Made by a program: the position numbers and the translations under genes | The notes under the pieces: model-generated | The model's database searches: none | What the model was told of the DNA's origin: nothing | The model's input: only the letters and a program-made list of their open reading frames with translations | In this document: piece by piece, positions 33,162-44,283 of the stretch | How the letters are laid out: each line of letters begins with the position of its first letter | Position numbering within the stretch: position 1 is the first letter of the stretch | Source of the DNA: an uncultured Pelagibacteraceae bacterium | Lineage (GTDB): Bacteria; Pseudomonadota; Alphaproteobacteria; Pelagibacterales; Pelagibacteraceae | Assembly: GCA_902606835.1 (NCBI GenBank) | Contig: CACLHW010000001.1 | Span: 62,001 to 126,000 of the forward strand | Direction: 5' to 3' | Length of the DNA: 64,000 nt

Positions 33162-33407
33162 ATGAAATCTAAAAATATTCCACCTGATATAAGATCAAAA
33201 ACAATAAAAGATGCACAGACTGAAATCAAAGATATTATTGAGAAATTGGAAAATACCCAAACAGACCTAGAGGCTTCCCAAGGGCTATATATTAGAATGA
33301 TGCAGTTAAATCATCATATTCAAGACTTATTTAAGAGGAAAGCAGACGAAATTAAAAAAAGCGTTTTATACAGAAAAAAAAAGAAACCAGGTAAAAAATC
33401 AAGATAA
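33162..33407 (+). CDS. xseB: Exodeoxyribonuclease VII small subunit
   Basis: IKDIIEKLENTQTDLEASQGLYIRMMQLNHHIQDLF; immediately before ispA. Confidence 0.75.
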   Translation: MKSKNIPPDIRSKTIKDAQTEIKDIIEKLENTQTDLEASQGLYIRMMQLNHHIQDLFKRKADEIKKSVLYRKKKKPGKKSR

Positions 33408-33411
33408 GCAT

Positions 33412-34296
33412 ATGTCAAAATTTTTAAGTAAACTAAATATTATTGCGAAAAATACAAATTCTTATTTAAAAAAATTTTTCTTAAAACAAAAAAATAGTTC
33501 TTACTTATTGTTTCCAATGAAATATGGAATTTTTTCTGGTGGAAAAAGATTTAGATCAGCAATAGTAGTGAATACTGGAAAGATTTTAGGACTAGAATAT
33601 AAAAAATCAATTATTATTGGTTCAGCAATTGAATGTATGCATTCATACTCACTAATTCATGACGATTTACCTTCAATGGACAATGACGAATTAAGAAGAG
33701 GCAAATTGACTGTTCACAAAAAGTTTAATGAATTTACAGCAATATTAGCAGGCAACTCACTACTTACTCTTGCATTTGAAATTTTATCAGGAAAAGATCT
33801 AAAATTACCACATAACTATAAAAATGAACTAATAAAAACACTATCCAAATGTTCAGGACAAGCTGGTTTAGCAGGTGGCCAGTATTCTGATTTAACTTTT
33901 GAAAATAAAAAAATAACAAAAAGAAAAATAATAAATATGCAAATGAAAAAAACAGGTGAATTATTTGGGTTTTGTTGCGAAAGTGTTGCAATCGCAAAAG
34001 GAGCAAGTTTCAAACAAAGAAAAAAATTTAAAGCGCTCGGTTTAAGCATTGGTTTGTTATTTCAAACCGTTGATGATTTAATTGATTATTCTGGAGATAG
34101 TATAACCGTTGGAAAACCAACGAAGAGAGATAAAAAAAAGGGAAAAGCAACACTTGTAAATTTGTTAGGATATAAAAAAACTGTAGCTTTTGCGGAAAAC
34201 TTAAAAAAAAATATTGATAGTCAAATTAAAAATCTTAGTCCTAAATCAAATGATTTATTAGACTCATTAGATTTTATATTAAAAAGAAAATTTTAA
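33412..34296 (+). CDS. ispA: Farnesyl diphosphate synthase-type polyprenyl synthetase
   Basis: SLIHDDLPSMDNDELRRGKLTVHKKF; LFQTVDDLIDY. Confidence 0.93.
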   Translation: MSKFLSKLNIIAKNTNSYLKKFFLKQKNSSYLLFPMKYGIFSGGKRFRSAIVVNTGKILGLEYKKSIIIGSAIECMHSYSLIHDDLPSMDNDELRRGKLTVHKKFNEFTAILAGNSLLTLAFEILSGKDLKLPHNYKNELIKTLSKCSGQAGLAGGQYSDLTFENKKITKRKIINMQMKKTGELFGFCCESVAIAKGASFKQRKKFKALGLSIGLLFQTVDDLIDYSGDSITVGKPTKRDKKKGKATLVNLLGYKKTVAFAENLKKNIDSQIKNLSPKSNDLLDSLDFILKRKF

Positions 34297-34298
34297 AA

Positions 34299-35381
34299 TC
34301 AGCCACATTGTGCCCTATTTAGCAAATAATGGTCTAACAGCACACAGGACAACATAGCTTCTCCTATTGGAACAGCTCTAATACCTACGCACGGATCATG
34401 TCTTCCTTTAACAGAAATTTTAGTATTTTTTCCTTTTTTATTAATTGTTTCTCTATTGCTTAAAATTGAGGAAGTTGGTTTGACTGCAAACGAAACAATA
34501 ATTTCTTGCCCAGAAGATATTCCACCTAGTATACCTCCAGCATTATTAGTTTTAAATTTTGCTTTTCCTTTAACACCTCTTATTTCATCAGAATTTTCTT
34601 CTCCACTTAAAAAAGCTGCACTCATTCCTGCTCCAATGTTAACACCTTTTACAGCATTTATACTCATCAAGGCGTTTGCTAGGTCAGCATCAAGCTTAGA
34701 ATAAATTGGTGCTCCCAAACCTGCAGGTATGCCCGAAGCTCTTAATTCGATTATAGCGCCACAAGAAGAACCAGCTTTTCTGACTGCTAATAAATATTTT
34801 TCCCAAAGTTTAAGTGAATTTTTATCTGGACAGAAAAATGGATTTTTTCTTATTTCTTTTTCATTCCATTTATTTTTATTGCAACCAAGTAAACCTAATT
34901 GTATGACTCCACCAACAACTTTAAACTTGTTTCCAATTAATTTTTTTAAAACAGTTTTTGCAATAGCTCCAGCAGCCACTCTTGCCGCAGTCTCTCTAGC
35001 TGACTGTCTGCCCCCACCTCTGTAATCTCTTATTTTATATTTTTGAAGGTAAGTATAATCTGCATGCCCAGGTCTAAATTTATTTTTAATACTTTCGTAA
35101 TCTCTAGATTTTGCATCTTTGTTGTAAATAATCATTGATATAGGAGTGCCTGTAGTTTTACCTTCAAAAACTCCCGATAAAATTTCTACTTTATCACTTT
35201 CTTTTCTTTGAGATGTAAATTTCGATCTTCCTGGACGTCTTCTATCCATGTCTGCCTGTATGTTTTTTTCAGATAATAGAATGTTAGGTGGACAACCATC
35301 GACCACGCATCCTATTGCAGGCCCATGAGATTCCCCCCATGTTGTGAAACGAAATATCTTTCCAAATGTATTAAATGACAT
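34299..35381 (-). CDS. aroC: Chorismate synthase
   Basis: [42 protein letters not shown]. Confidence 0.97.
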   Translation of the reverse strand: MSFNTFGKIFRFTTWGESHGPAIGCVVDGCPPNILLSEKNIQADMDRRRPGRSKFTSQRKESDKVEILSGVFEGKTTGTPISMIIYNKDAKSRDYESIKNKFRPGHADYTYLQKYKIRDYRGGGRQSARETAARVAAGAIAKTVLKKLIGNKFKVVGGVIQLGLLGCNKNKWNEKEIRKNPFFCPDKNSLKLWEKYLLAVRKAGSSCGAIIELRASGIPAGLGAPIYSKLDADLANALMSINAVKGVNIGAGMSAAFLSGEENSDEIRGVKGKAKFKTNNAGGILGGISSGQEIIVSFAVKPTSSILSNRETINKKGKNTKISVKGRHDPCVGIRAVPIGEAMLSCVLLDHYLLNRAQCG

Positions 35382-36039
35382 TAAATTACATTATATAGAA
35401 TATTTTGACTATTTTATGAATCAAAAAAACTCATTAGGTCTGGACTCTTGTTTTATGGATTTAGATAATCCCTTAGAATTATTTAAGATATGGATGTCTG
35501 AAGCTGAAAAAAAGGAGATAAATGATCCAAATGCTCTATCTCTAGCTACAACGAACAGTAATAATGAACCTAAAGTTAGAATGGTTCTTTTAAAGGGATT
35601 AAGTGAAAAAGGATTAGTTTTTTATACAAATTTAAATAGCCCAAAAAGTGAAGATCTTAAAAAAAACTCGAAAGCAGAAATGTGTTTCCATTGGAAAAGT
35701 ATTCAAAGACAGATTAGAATTTTTGGGGAAATTACCCAAGTGAGTGACGGGGAAGCAGATGCATATTTTAACAGCAGACCATACGAAAGCAGAATTGGCG
35801 CTTGGGCATCTGATCAATCAAAAGTCATGAATAAAAGGGAGGACTTTTTAAAAAAAATTAATGAATTTAAAAAAAAATATAAAGATATAAATAATGTGCC
35901 TAGACCTAAACATTGGTCAGGGTGGTGTTTAAATCCATTGTCATATGAGTTTTGGCTTGGTGACAAATATAGAATTCATGAAAGACTTAAATATAATAAA
36001 ATTTCTGAGAGTTGGAAAAAGGAAATTTTGTATCCTTAA
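35344..36039 (+). CDS. pdxH: Pyridoxamine 5'-phosphate oxidase; start probably 35416
   Basis: [49 protein letters not shown]. Confidence 0.95.
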   Translation: MKRNIFPNVLNDIKLHYIEYFDYFMNQKNSLGLDSCFMDLDNPLELFKIWMSEAEKKEINDPNALSLATTNSNNEPKVRMVLLKGLSEKGLVFYTNLNSPKSEDLKKNSKAEMCFHWKSIQRQIRIFGEITQVSDGEADAYFNSRPYESRIGAWASDQSKVMNKREDFLKKINEFKKKYKDINNVPRPKHWSGWCLNPLSYEFWLGDKYRIHERLKYNKISESWKKEILYP

Positions 36040-37049
36040 AAAGATCTATTAAGACTAAAATCAGTTAAATTTTGTAGCACTTCTTTTTCCAGGCTATGTT
36101 GGAATATACCTAGAGCATCATAAGAAACATTAACAAAATATTCTGCTCTTTTAAAGCTAGCCTCAACCGCTTTATATTTATTTATCAAAGCTAAAGTTTC
36201 ACTAAAATCATCCTCATTTCTTTTTTTCTTTTTAAAAATTTCTTTAAGAAAATTTCTTTCTTCGTTATTCCCTCTTTGAAAAATTATAATTAAAGGTAAA
36301 GTAGTTTTTCCTTCATAAAAATCTTTTCCAATTTCTTTTCCAAAAACTGTTTTTGAAGAAAAGTAATCTAGTGCGTCATCCGCAATTTGAAATGCTAGAC
36401 CAATATTTTTCCCATAAGATTCTAGTGCATCTTTTTCTTTTTTACTTTTATTTCCTAAACATGCACCAACTTTAGCAGCTGCAGCAAATAGTGCAGCTGT
36501 TTTCATGCTTATGATATTAAAATAGGTTTCTTCTAAAAGATCTATCTCTCCTTTATGCTCTAGTTGTAAAACTTCCCCTTGCGCTATTCTTGATGATGTT
36601 GAAGATAATAATTTTAATATTTCTTCAGATCCATCTTCTACCATCATCTCAAAACAACGACTAAAAAGATAATCTCCAACCAAAATAGAGGATTGATTTC
36701 CCCAAACTGAATTTGCAGTTTTAACTCCTCTTCTTAAATCACTATTATCAATTACGTCGTCGTGCAATAAAGTTGCGTTGTGAATTAGTTCAATGCAGGC
36801 TGCTAAATTTACATCTCTATTTCCATCTTTGTATCCACATAACTTTGCTGAAGCCAAGGTCAATAAAGGCCTGATTCTTTTTCCACCAGATTTTACGTGG
36901 TAGTCTGTCATTTTGTGAATAAGATTTATTTCGCTGGCAAGCTTATATTTTATTCGTTGAGTAACATCGTCTAATTTGCCCCCTACAAGATTTTTAAGCC
37001 TTAAATAGGAATTATCTAATTCTTTTTTTAAAGGTATTACAGATCCCAT
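36036..37049 (-). CDS. ispB: Long-chain polyprenyl diphosphate synthase
   Basis: GGKRIRPLLTLASAKL, LLHDDVIDNSDLRRG, AFQIADDALDY. Confidence 0.93.
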   Translation of the reverse strand: MGSVIPLKKELDNSYLRLKNLVGGKLDDVTQRIKYKLASEINLIHKMTDYHVKSGGKRIRPLLTLASAKLCGYKDGNRDVNLAACIELIHNATLLHDDVIDNSDLRRGVKTANSVWGNQSSILVGDYLFSRCFEMMVEDGSEEILKLLSSTSSRIAQGEVLQLEHKGEIDLLEETYFNIISMKTAALFAAAAKVGACLGNKSKKEKDALESYGKNIGLAFQIADDALDYFSSKTVFGKEIGKDFYEGKTTLPLIIIFQRGNNEERNFLKEIFKKKKRNEDDFSETLALINKYKAVEASFKRAEYFVNVSYDALGIFQHSLEKEVLQNLTDFSLNRSF

Positions 37050-37202
37050 ATATAAATATTTATAGCTATTATTTTATATTAAAAAAAACTCTTCTAGTTC
37101 AGTAATGACGCACCCAAAAAATTACAACCTAAGGTAGCTTTAAAACTTTACTTAAACTTTTAAAGGATCTAAAAACTATGATAATTAGAATATAATCATC
37201 AA

Positions 37203-38024
37203 ATGTTTTCAATTTTTAAAATTTTTAAAAAGAAAAAAATAGTTCCTCATATAAGGTTGTCAGGAATTATAGGGTCTGTAGGCAGATTTAAGCAAGGTAT
37301 AAACTTTGCTGGCCAACAAGAAATTATAGATAAAGCCTTCTCAATTAAAAAAGCTTTAGCAATCGCAATATCTATAAACTCTCCAGGGGGTTCTCCTGTT
37401 CAATCACACTTGATGTATAGTTACATAAAAAAACTAGCAAAAAAAAATAACAAAAAAGTTTTAGTTTTTGCTGAAGATGTAGCAGCATCAGGAGGATACC
37501 TTATAGCTTGCGCAGGAGATGAAATTTATGCAAATTCAAGTTCGATTGTAGGGTCAATAGGAGTAATTTCTGCGTCTTTTGGATTTCAAGATGCTATTAA
37601 AAAAATTGGTATAGAAAGAAGAGTTTATACTGCAGGTAAAAACAAGAGTACTTTAGATCCATTTAAAGAAGAAAAAGAAGAAGATATTCAAAGATTAAAA
37701 AAAATACAGCTAGAGCTGCACTCAGATTTTATCAATGTTGTTAAATCTAGCAGAGGTTCAAAACTCTTAGATACTGAAAAAAATAATACTTTTACAGGAG
37801 AGTTTTGGTCAGGTTCAACTTCTTTAAAATTAGGACTAATAGATGGAATTGGTAACGCTGAGGATATTTTAAGAAAAAAATTTGGAGAAGATATTGTAAT
37901 TAAAAAGCTTGAAAAACCAAAAAGTTTTATAGCTAAAAAACTATCATCGTCACTTGATAATCAAATTGAAAGTATTGCAAATGTTTTAGAGGAAAGAACA
38001 GAATGGCAAAAATTTGGTTTATAA
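37203..38024 (+). CDS. S49 family serine peptidase (SppA/SohB-like)
   Basis: INSPGGSPVQSHLMYSYI; EDVAASGGYLIACAGDEIYANSSSIVGSIGV. Confidence 0.92.
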   Translation: MFSIFKIFKKKKIVPHIRLSGIIGSVGRFKQGINFAGQQEIIDKAFSIKKALAIAISINSPGGSPVQSHLMYSYIKKLAKKNNKKVLVFAEDVAASGGYLIACAGDEIYANSSSIVGSIGVISASFGFQDAIKKIGIERRVYTAGKNKSTLDPFKEEKEEDIQRLKKIQLELHSDFINVVKSSRGSKLLDTEKNNTFTGEFWSGSTSLKLGLIDGIGNAEDILRKKFGEDIVIKKLEKPKSFIAKKLSSSLDNQIESIANVLEERTEWQKFGL

Positions 38025-38918
38025 ATGTCCAAAAAAAATAAATTAAATAAAAAAAAAACTAAGCCTACTCCGGTAAATTTTCAAAACACAATTTTAAACT
38101 TACAAAAATTTTGGGGAGATTACGGATGTGTTATATTGCAGCCATATGATATGGAAGTGGGAGCGGGAACTTTTCATCCAGCGACAACTTTGCGGTCGTT
38201 AGGCCCAAAATCTTGGAAGGCGGCTTATGTCCAGCCATCGAGAAGGCCTACCGATGGTAGATATGGAAAAAATCCAAATCGCTTGCAACATTACTATCAA
38301 TTTCAAGTTATTGTTAAACCCTCTCCAGACGATATTAAAAAAATTTTTTTAAGAAGCTTATCTAAAATAGGAATTAACCATAATGAACATGATATCAGAT
38401 TTGTCGAAGATGACTGGGAAAGCCCCACTCTTGGTGCAGCAGGACGCGGTTGGGAAGTATGGTGCGATGGTATGGAAATAACACAATTTACTTATTTTCA
38501 GCAAATGGCAGGAATAGAATGCAATCCTGTTTCAGTGGAACTAACTTACGGTTTAGAAAGAATATGTATGTTTACTCAAAAAAAAAGTAACGTATTTGAA
38601 TTAGATTGGAATGATGATGGAATTAAATATAAAGATGTTTTTCATCAGGCTGAAAAAGAATTTTCATCTTATAATTTTGAATTTGCAAATACTGAAAGCT
38701 TATTAAAAAATTTTGAAATAGCTGAAAATGAATGTAAATTCTTGTTAGAAAAAAAACTTTCACTACCTGCATACGATCAATGTTTAAAAGCTAGCCATAT
38801 TTTTAATCTTTTAGACGCTCGAGGAGTTATAGGTGTTGCGCAAAGAACAGAATATATTTCTAGAATAAGAGAATTAGCAAAAGGTTCTGGACAATGTTGG
38901 TTAGAAAGTCAAAAATAG
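38025..38918 (+). CDS. glyQ: Glycyl-tRNA synthetase alpha subunit
   Basis: [48 protein letters not shown]. Confidence 0.98.
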   Translation: MSKKNKLNKKKTKPTPVNFQNTILNLQKFWGDYGCVILQPYDMEVGAGTFHPATTLRSLGPKSWKAAYVQPSRRPTDGRYGKNPNRLQHYYQFQVIVKPSPDDIKKIFLRSLSKIGINHNEHDIRFVEDDWESPTLGAAGRGWEVWCDGMEITQFTYFQQMAGIECNPVSVELTYGLERICMFTQKKSNVFELDWNDDGIKYKDVFHQAEKEFSSYNFEFANTESLLKNFEIAENECKFLLEKKLSLPAYDQCLKASHIFNLLDARGVIGVAQRTEYISRIRELAKGSGQCWLESQK

Positions 38919-38921
38919 TAA

Positions 38922-40988
38922 ATGGCTGAACTCTTTATAGAATTATTAAGCGAAGAAATACCAGCAAAACTTCAAATTGAAGCTAGAAAAAAAATAAAAC
39001 AAGCGCTTGATGAAAAACTTCAAAAAAGTGAAATCTATTTTAAGTCAAGCTCATCTTATTCAACCCCTAAAAGACTTGTTTTTGTAATAGACGGTATTCC
39101 AGAGAAAATTGAGCAAAAGAAAAAAGTAATAAAAGGGCCAAAAATCGATGCCCCACAAGTTGCTCTTGAGGGATTCATGAAGTCAAATAATTTAAAAAAA
39201 ACAAATATATATAAAAAAAAAATTGAAAAAGGAGAATTTTATTTTGCTGATACTAAGCCAAAAATTTTAAATCTTTTAAAAGAATTTCAAAGTATTATTC
39301 CAGAAACCTTAAAAACTTATTCATGGAAAAAGTCAATGAAGTGGTCCAACTATAGTTTGAATTGGGGAAGACCGCTTAGATCAATAGTTGCCATATTCAA
39401 TAATAAAATAGTAAGTTTTGATTTTTTTCATCTTAAAAGTGGTAATCAAACTTTAATTGAAAGCCTAAATGAAGAAAAAATAAAAAAAGTAAGTGATTTT
39501 AAGTCTTATTTAAATATTCTTGAATCTGAAAATATAGTTTTAGACCAAGAAAAAAGAAAGAAGATAATTTTAAATAAAATGAACAATATTTGTAAATTGA
39601 AGAATTTGAAAAATAAATTTAGCGAAAACCTAGTAGAAGAAGTTGTTAATTTAGTGGAAAAACCCAATGTTATTCTTGGTAAATTTGACGAAATTTATTT
39701 AAAGATACCTAAAGAAATTTTAATTGTCACAATGCAGCAGCACCAAAAATATTTTCCACTTTTTGACGAAAATGACAAAATAACAAATTTGTTTTTATTA
39801 GTAGCTAACTTATCAGATAAAAAAGGTTATATAAAAATTGGAAATCAAAAAGTTGTAGAAGCCAGATTATCTGATGCCAAATTTTTTTGGGAAAAAAATA
39901 AAAATCAGAGCTTAGTTAAACAAGTTCGCAAATTAAAAGATTTGTCCTTCTTTAATGAATTGGGAACTTTTTATGATAGGACACAAAGATTAAGAAAACT
40001 TGCAAGCCTTATATCTGAACAACTAAACTTAAATAAAGAAAAAGTGGAAATAGCTTCCTCAATTTGTAAAGTTGATTTAGTTTCAGACTTGGTCGGAGAG
40101 TATCCCGAGTTACAAGGCGTAATGGGAAAATATTTTGCTGCAGAACAAGGTTTTGAACCTGATGTTTCGTTAGCAATCAGTGAACACTATTTGCCAAAAG
40201 GTATTGAAAGTGAAGTTCCAAAAAAACCTATAAGTATTGCTGTTTCTTTAATTGATAAAATAGACATGTTGGTAGGTTTTTTTGGAATTAATGAAAAACC
40301 GACAAGTTCTAAAGATCCTTTTGCATTGAGAAGAAATGCTATCGGATTGTTAAGAACAATAATAGAAAATAAGTTAGATGTTCATTTAAAAGATTTAATT
40401 AATTACTCAATTGTAATATATGGAGAACAAAATATTAAATTTAAAAATAATTCAATTACAAAGGAAATTTTAAATTTTTTAAGAGAAAGGTTCAAAAATC
40501 TTTTAAAAGATAAAAAAATTAGAAATGATATAATTGAAGCTGTAGACGTGTCACATACTGGCCATGATTTTTTATTATTGTATAAAAAGTGTTTAATAAT
40601 TAATAAAAATATTTCAAAGGATATAGTCAAAAATATAATAGGTACATATAAAAGAGCATCAAACATTATTGATCAAGAATTAAAGGATAAAAAACAAGAG
40701 GTGTCTGGACAACCTGAGTCATTTTTATTCAAAAAAGATGAGGAAAAAAATTTATATAACAAAATAAATGAAATACGCCAATACTTTACGAGTACTAAAA
40801 AAAATGAAAGTTATGATGAAACATTAAAAATATTAGCTGGGGCAAAGGTCACTACTGATAATTTTTTTGATAATGTAATTGTAAATGATGAAAATTTAGA
40901 TATAAAAAAAAATCGTTTAGAATTATTGCAATTATTTTGTAAGACCTATAATAATTTCATAGATTTTTCGAAAGTGGAAGGAGTTTAG
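38922..40988 (+). CDS. glyS: Glycyl-tRNA synthetase beta subunit
   Basis: MAELFIELLSEEIPAKLQ; SDAKFFWEKN; position after glyQ. Confidence 0.97.
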   Translation: MAELFIELLSEEIPAKLQIEARKKIKQALDEKLQKSEIYFKSSSSYSTPKRLVFVIDGIPEKIEQKKKVIKGPKIDAPQVALEGFMKSNNLKKTNIYKKKIEKGEFYFADTKPKILNLLKEFQSIIPETLKTYSWKKSMKWSNYSLNWGRPLRSIVAIFNNKIVSFDFFHLKSGNQTLIESLNEEKIKKVSDFKSYLNILESENIVLDQEKRKKIILNKMNNICKLKNLKNKFSENLVEEVVNLVEKPNVILGKFDEIYLKIPKEILIVTMQQHQKYFPLFDENDKITNLFLLVANLSDKKGYIKIGNQKVVEARLSDAKFFWEKNKNQSLVKQVRKLKDLSFFNELGTFYDRTQRLRKLASLISEQLNLNKEKVEIASSICKVDLVSDLVGEYPELQGVMGKYFAAEQGFEPDVSLAISEHYLPKGIESEVPKKPISIAVSLIDKIDMLVGFFGINEKPTSSKDPFALRRNAIGLLRTIIENKLDVHLKDLINYSIVIYGEQNIKFKNNSITKEILNFLRERFKNLLKDKKIRNDIIEAVDVSHTGHDFLLLYKKCLIINKNISKDIVKNIIGTYKRASNIIDQELKDKKQEVSGQPESFLFKKDEEKNLYNKINEIRQYFTSTKKNESYDETLKILAGAKVTTDNFFDNVIVNDENLDIKKNRLELLQLFCKTYNNFIDFSKVEGV

Positions 40989-43625
40989 TTGGAAAAGTTA
41001 ATTTTTAGATTTAATAACAAAGGCTCAAAAAGCAGCTTTATCTCCAAAGATATTCTTGGAGGAAAGGGGGCTAATTTAGCACAAATGGCTAAATTAAAAT
41101 TACCAGTGCCTCCTGGTTTTACTATATCTACGAAAGTATGCGAATATTTTTATGAAAATAATAAAAAAATACCAAAAAAAATTATTCAACAAGCTAAAAA
41201 AGAATTAGCTGTAATAGAGAAAATCACAAAGAAAAAATTTGGGGATTCATCTAACCCTTTGTTGGTTTCGGTTAGATCAGGTTCAAAAATTTCTATGCCT
41301 GGTATGATGGATACAATTTTAAACTTAGGCCTAAACGATAAAACAGTTCTTGCGCTTAAAAACAAAACTTCAAATGGAAGATTTGCAAAAGATAGTTACA
41401 GAAGACTTATTCAAATGTATGCAAATGTTGTACTTGGGATAGAGGCACATTTTTTTGAAGAACTCATTGAAAATTACAAATTAACAAAAGGTGTTATACA
41501 AGATACTGAATTAGAAGAAGATGATTGGGATGGTTTGATAAAAAACTTTAAAGAAATTATAAAAGAAAAAACTAAAAAAGATTTTCCCCAAGATATAAAT
41601 GAACAATTTTTGGGAGCAATTAGCGCTGTTTTTTTATCCTGGAATAGCAAAAGAGCAAAAACTTACAGAAAAATAAATTACATACCAGATCATTGGGGAA
41701 CAGCAGTTAATGTTCAAACAATGGTATTTGGAAATATGGGAGAAAATTGTGCGACTGGAGTAGCTTTTACAAGAAATCCTTCCACAGGAAAAAAAGAACT
41801 ATTTGGAGAGTATTTAATAAATGCACAAGGGGAAGATGTGGTTGCAGGAACCAGAACCCCAAAAAATTTAATTTCTATGAAAAAAAGTATGCCTAAAATT
41901 TTTAAGGAATTAAAAAAAATTTTTCATTTATTAGAAAATTATTACAGAGATATGCAAGACATTGAATTTACTGTAGAAAATAATAAATTATGGATGTTAC
42001 AAACCAGATCTGGAAAAAGAACAGCTAAAGCGGCAATTAAAATTGCAGTTGACATGGTTCAAGAAAAGTTAATTTCAACAAAGGAAGCCGTTTTAAGAAT
42101 AGATCCTAATACTTTAGATACTTTGCTACATCCTACTTTAGATGAAAAAACAGAAAAAAAAATAATTGCCAGTGGTCTTCCTGCTTCGCCAGGGGCAGCA
42201 AGTGGTAAAGTTACTTTTTCAGCTGAAGAAGCGGAGAGATTAAAAGAACAAATGCAAGATATAATTTTAGTTAGAATTGAAACTTCCCCTGAAGATATAA
42301 ATGGTATGCATGCAGCAAAAGGAATTCTTACGGCAAGAGGTGGGATGACAAGTCATGCTGCGGTTGTAGCAAGAGGAATGGGAAAACCATGTGTTTCAGG
42401 ATCAAGTGAAATTAAAATTGATTATGAAAATAAATTTTTTATATCTGGCAATTATAAAATAAAAGAGGGCGATATGATTACCATAGATGGCGGTAGCGGC
42501 AAGGTAATGCTTGGAAAAGTTCCTACTGTAAAGGTTGATATATCAGGAGATTTTTCAAAACTAATGAAATGGGTGGATAAATTTAGAAAGCTTAAAGTGA
42601 GAACTAATTCTGAAACACCAATTGATACAAAAACAGCAAGAGATTTTGGCGCCGAAGGAATTGGCTTATGCAGAACTGAACATATGTTTTTTGATGAAAA
42701 AAGAATTATTTCTGTAAGAGAAATGATATTATCTAAAACCTTAAGTGATCGGAAAAAGGCTCTTTCAAAACTTCTTCCCTATCAAAAAGGTGATTTTTTA
42801 GAAATATTTAAAATTATGAATGGTTTGCCAGTAACGGTAAGACTTTTAGACCCTCCTCTTCATGAATTTTTGCCAAAAACAGATAAAGACATTGATGATA
42901 TTGCTAAAGCTTTAAATATTTCTCACAACGATATTAAGGCAAGAATTATTGAACTACATGAACAAAATCCTATGTTGGGCCATAGAGGATGTAGGTTAGG
43001 AATTTCTTTTCCCGAAATTTATGAAATGCAGTGCCAAGCAATTTTTGAAGCATTAGCTCAATGTAAAAAACAAAAAATAAAATTAGTTATACCTGAAATT
43101 ATGATCCCACTAGTTTCCACGGCTGCAGAGATACAAATACTTAGAAATTTAGTTGATAATATAGCTAAAAAAATTCAAAAAGAACATTCTATAAAAATAA
43201 AATATTATGTTGGTACCATGATAGAGTTACCGCGTGCAGCAATAAGAGCAAAAGATATTGCAAAATATGCAGATTTTTTTAGTTTTGGAACTAATGATTT
43301 AACCCAAACCACTTTTGGAATTAGCAGAGATGACTCAGGAAAATTTCTTAACGATTATGTTGACAATAAGATTTTTAATAAGGATCCATTTGTAAGCATA
43401 GACGAAAGAGGAGTAGGAGAACTGATTAAAATTGCAACTGAAAGAGGGAGGGATCAAAAAAAATCTCTCAAATTAGGCATTTGCGGAGAACATGGAGGAG
43501 ATCCTGCAAGCATTGAGTTTTGTGAAAAATCTAAACTAAATTATGTATCTTGTTCACCATATAGAGTACCAATAGCTAGATTGGCTGCGGCACAAGCTTA
43601 TTTAAAGAAAAAGATAAAAATTTAA
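40989..43625 (+). CDS. ppdK: Pyruvate, phosphate dikinase (TTG start)
   Basis: LGGKGANLAQMAKLKLPVPPGFTIST; GGMTSHAAVVARGMGKPCV; GLCRTEHMFF. Confidence 0.98.
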   Translation: MEKLIFRFNNKGSKSSFISKDILGGKGANLAQMAKLKLPVPPGFTISTKVCEYFYENNKKIPKKIIQQAKKELAVIEKITKKKFGDSSNPLLVSVRSGSKISMPGMMDTILNLGLNDKTVLALKNKTSNGRFAKDSYRRLIQMYANVVLGIEAHFFEELIENYKLTKGVIQDTELEEDDWDGLIKNFKEIIKEKTKKDFPQDINEQFLGAISAVFLSWNSKRAKTYRKINYIPDHWGTAVNVQTMVFGNMGENCATGVAFTRNPSTGKKELFGEYLINAQGEDVVAGTRTPKNLISMKKSMPKIFKELKKIFHLLENYYRDMQDIEFTVENNKLWMLQTRSGKRTAKAAIKIAVDMVQEKLISTKEAVLRIDPNTLDTLLHPTLDEKTEKKIIASGLPASPGAASGKVTFSAEEAERLKEQMQDIILVRIETSPEDINGMHAAKGILTARGGMTSHAAVVARGMGKPCVSGSSEIKIDYENKFFISGNYKIKEGDMITIDGGSGKVMLGKVPTVKVDISGDFSKLMKWVDKFRKLKVRTNSETPIDTKTARDFGAEGIGLCRTEHMFFDEKRIISVREMILSKTLSDRKKALSKLLPYQKGDFLEIFKIMNGLPVTVRLLDPPLHEFLPKTDKDIDDIAKALNISHNDIKARIIELHEQNPMLGHRGCRLGISFPEIYEMQCQAIFEALAQCKKQKIKLVIPEIMIPLVSTAAEIQILRNLVDNIAKKIQKEHSIKIKYYVGTMIELPRAAIRAKDIAKYADFFSFGTNDLTQTTFGISRDDSGKFLNDYVDNKIFNKDPFVSIDERGVGELIKIATERGRDQKKSLKLGICGEHGGDPASIEFCEKSKLNYVSCSPYRVPIARLAAAQAYLKKKIKI

Positions 43626-43637
43626 TTCAATAATTTT

Positions 43638-44273
43638 TTACTGAACAGTTTTGTTTTCTTGAAAATCCAAAAGGTTAAAATTTATAATTTCATTTAAAGC
43701 TTTAATTTTATCTTGAATTTTTACTGTTTCTATTAATTTTTGTTTTTCTTCAACAGAAAAAGGACTAATCATGGCCACAGTGCTTACCAAAAGATCTGTG
43801 TTCAGCTTTTCAAGTTCACCAAAGTCAATCGGATAACCAATTTTTCGAAAATAAGTTTTAATATTGTTTAATAGATATTTATCACTGTAATTTATTTTTT
43901 GATCTTTCTTATCTTCCAAGTCAGTTAAAAATTCAGAGTAATCAACCTCGAAATTTCGATACATTTTTTTTTCCTCAATTTCTTTTTTAATTCTAAATCT
44001 AATAATGCCCGAAAGGCTTATTATAAATCTTTTATCTGCTGTTTCGTTAAAACTAGTAATTCTACCTAAACATCCTATGCCATAAACCTCTGGTAGACTA
44101 GCATTCTTACTTTTTGGCTGCACCATTCCAAACATTCTATCTTCTTTCATGCAGTCATTTACTAATTGAATATACCGATCTTCAAATATATTTAATGGCA
44201 GTGTTGTTTGAGGAAAAAATATTGCACTTGAAAGAGGAAAAATTGCAATTTTATTTGGGAAGTTTATTTTCAT
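43638..44273 (-). CDS. LON N-terminal substrate-binding domain protein
   Basis: IAIFPLSSAIFFPQTTLPLNIFEDRYIQLVNDCM; GIGCLGRITSF; no ATPase or protease domain. Confidence 0.85.
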   Translation of the reverse strand: MKINFPNKIAIFPLSSAIFFPQTTLPLNIFEDRYIQLVNDCMKEDRMFGMVQPKSKNASLPEVYGIGCLGRITSFNETADKRFIISLSGIIRFRIKKEIEEKKMYRNFEVDYSEFLTDLEDKKDQKINYSDKYLLNNIKTYFRKIGYPIDFGELEKLNTDLLVSTVAMISPFSVEEKQKLIETVKIQDKIKALNEIINFNLLDFQENKTVQ

Positions 44274-44283
44274 TATTTTATTT

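Noticed and set aside
33764-34049. Two minus-strand ORFs inside ispA
   Set aside because: Antisense to conserved polyprenyl synthetase sequence; no independent support.
35344-35381. Apparent 38-bp divergent overlap of aroC and pdxH starts
   Set aside because: Likely an over-extended ORF call; a better pdxH start is ATG at 35416, leaving a normal divergent gap.
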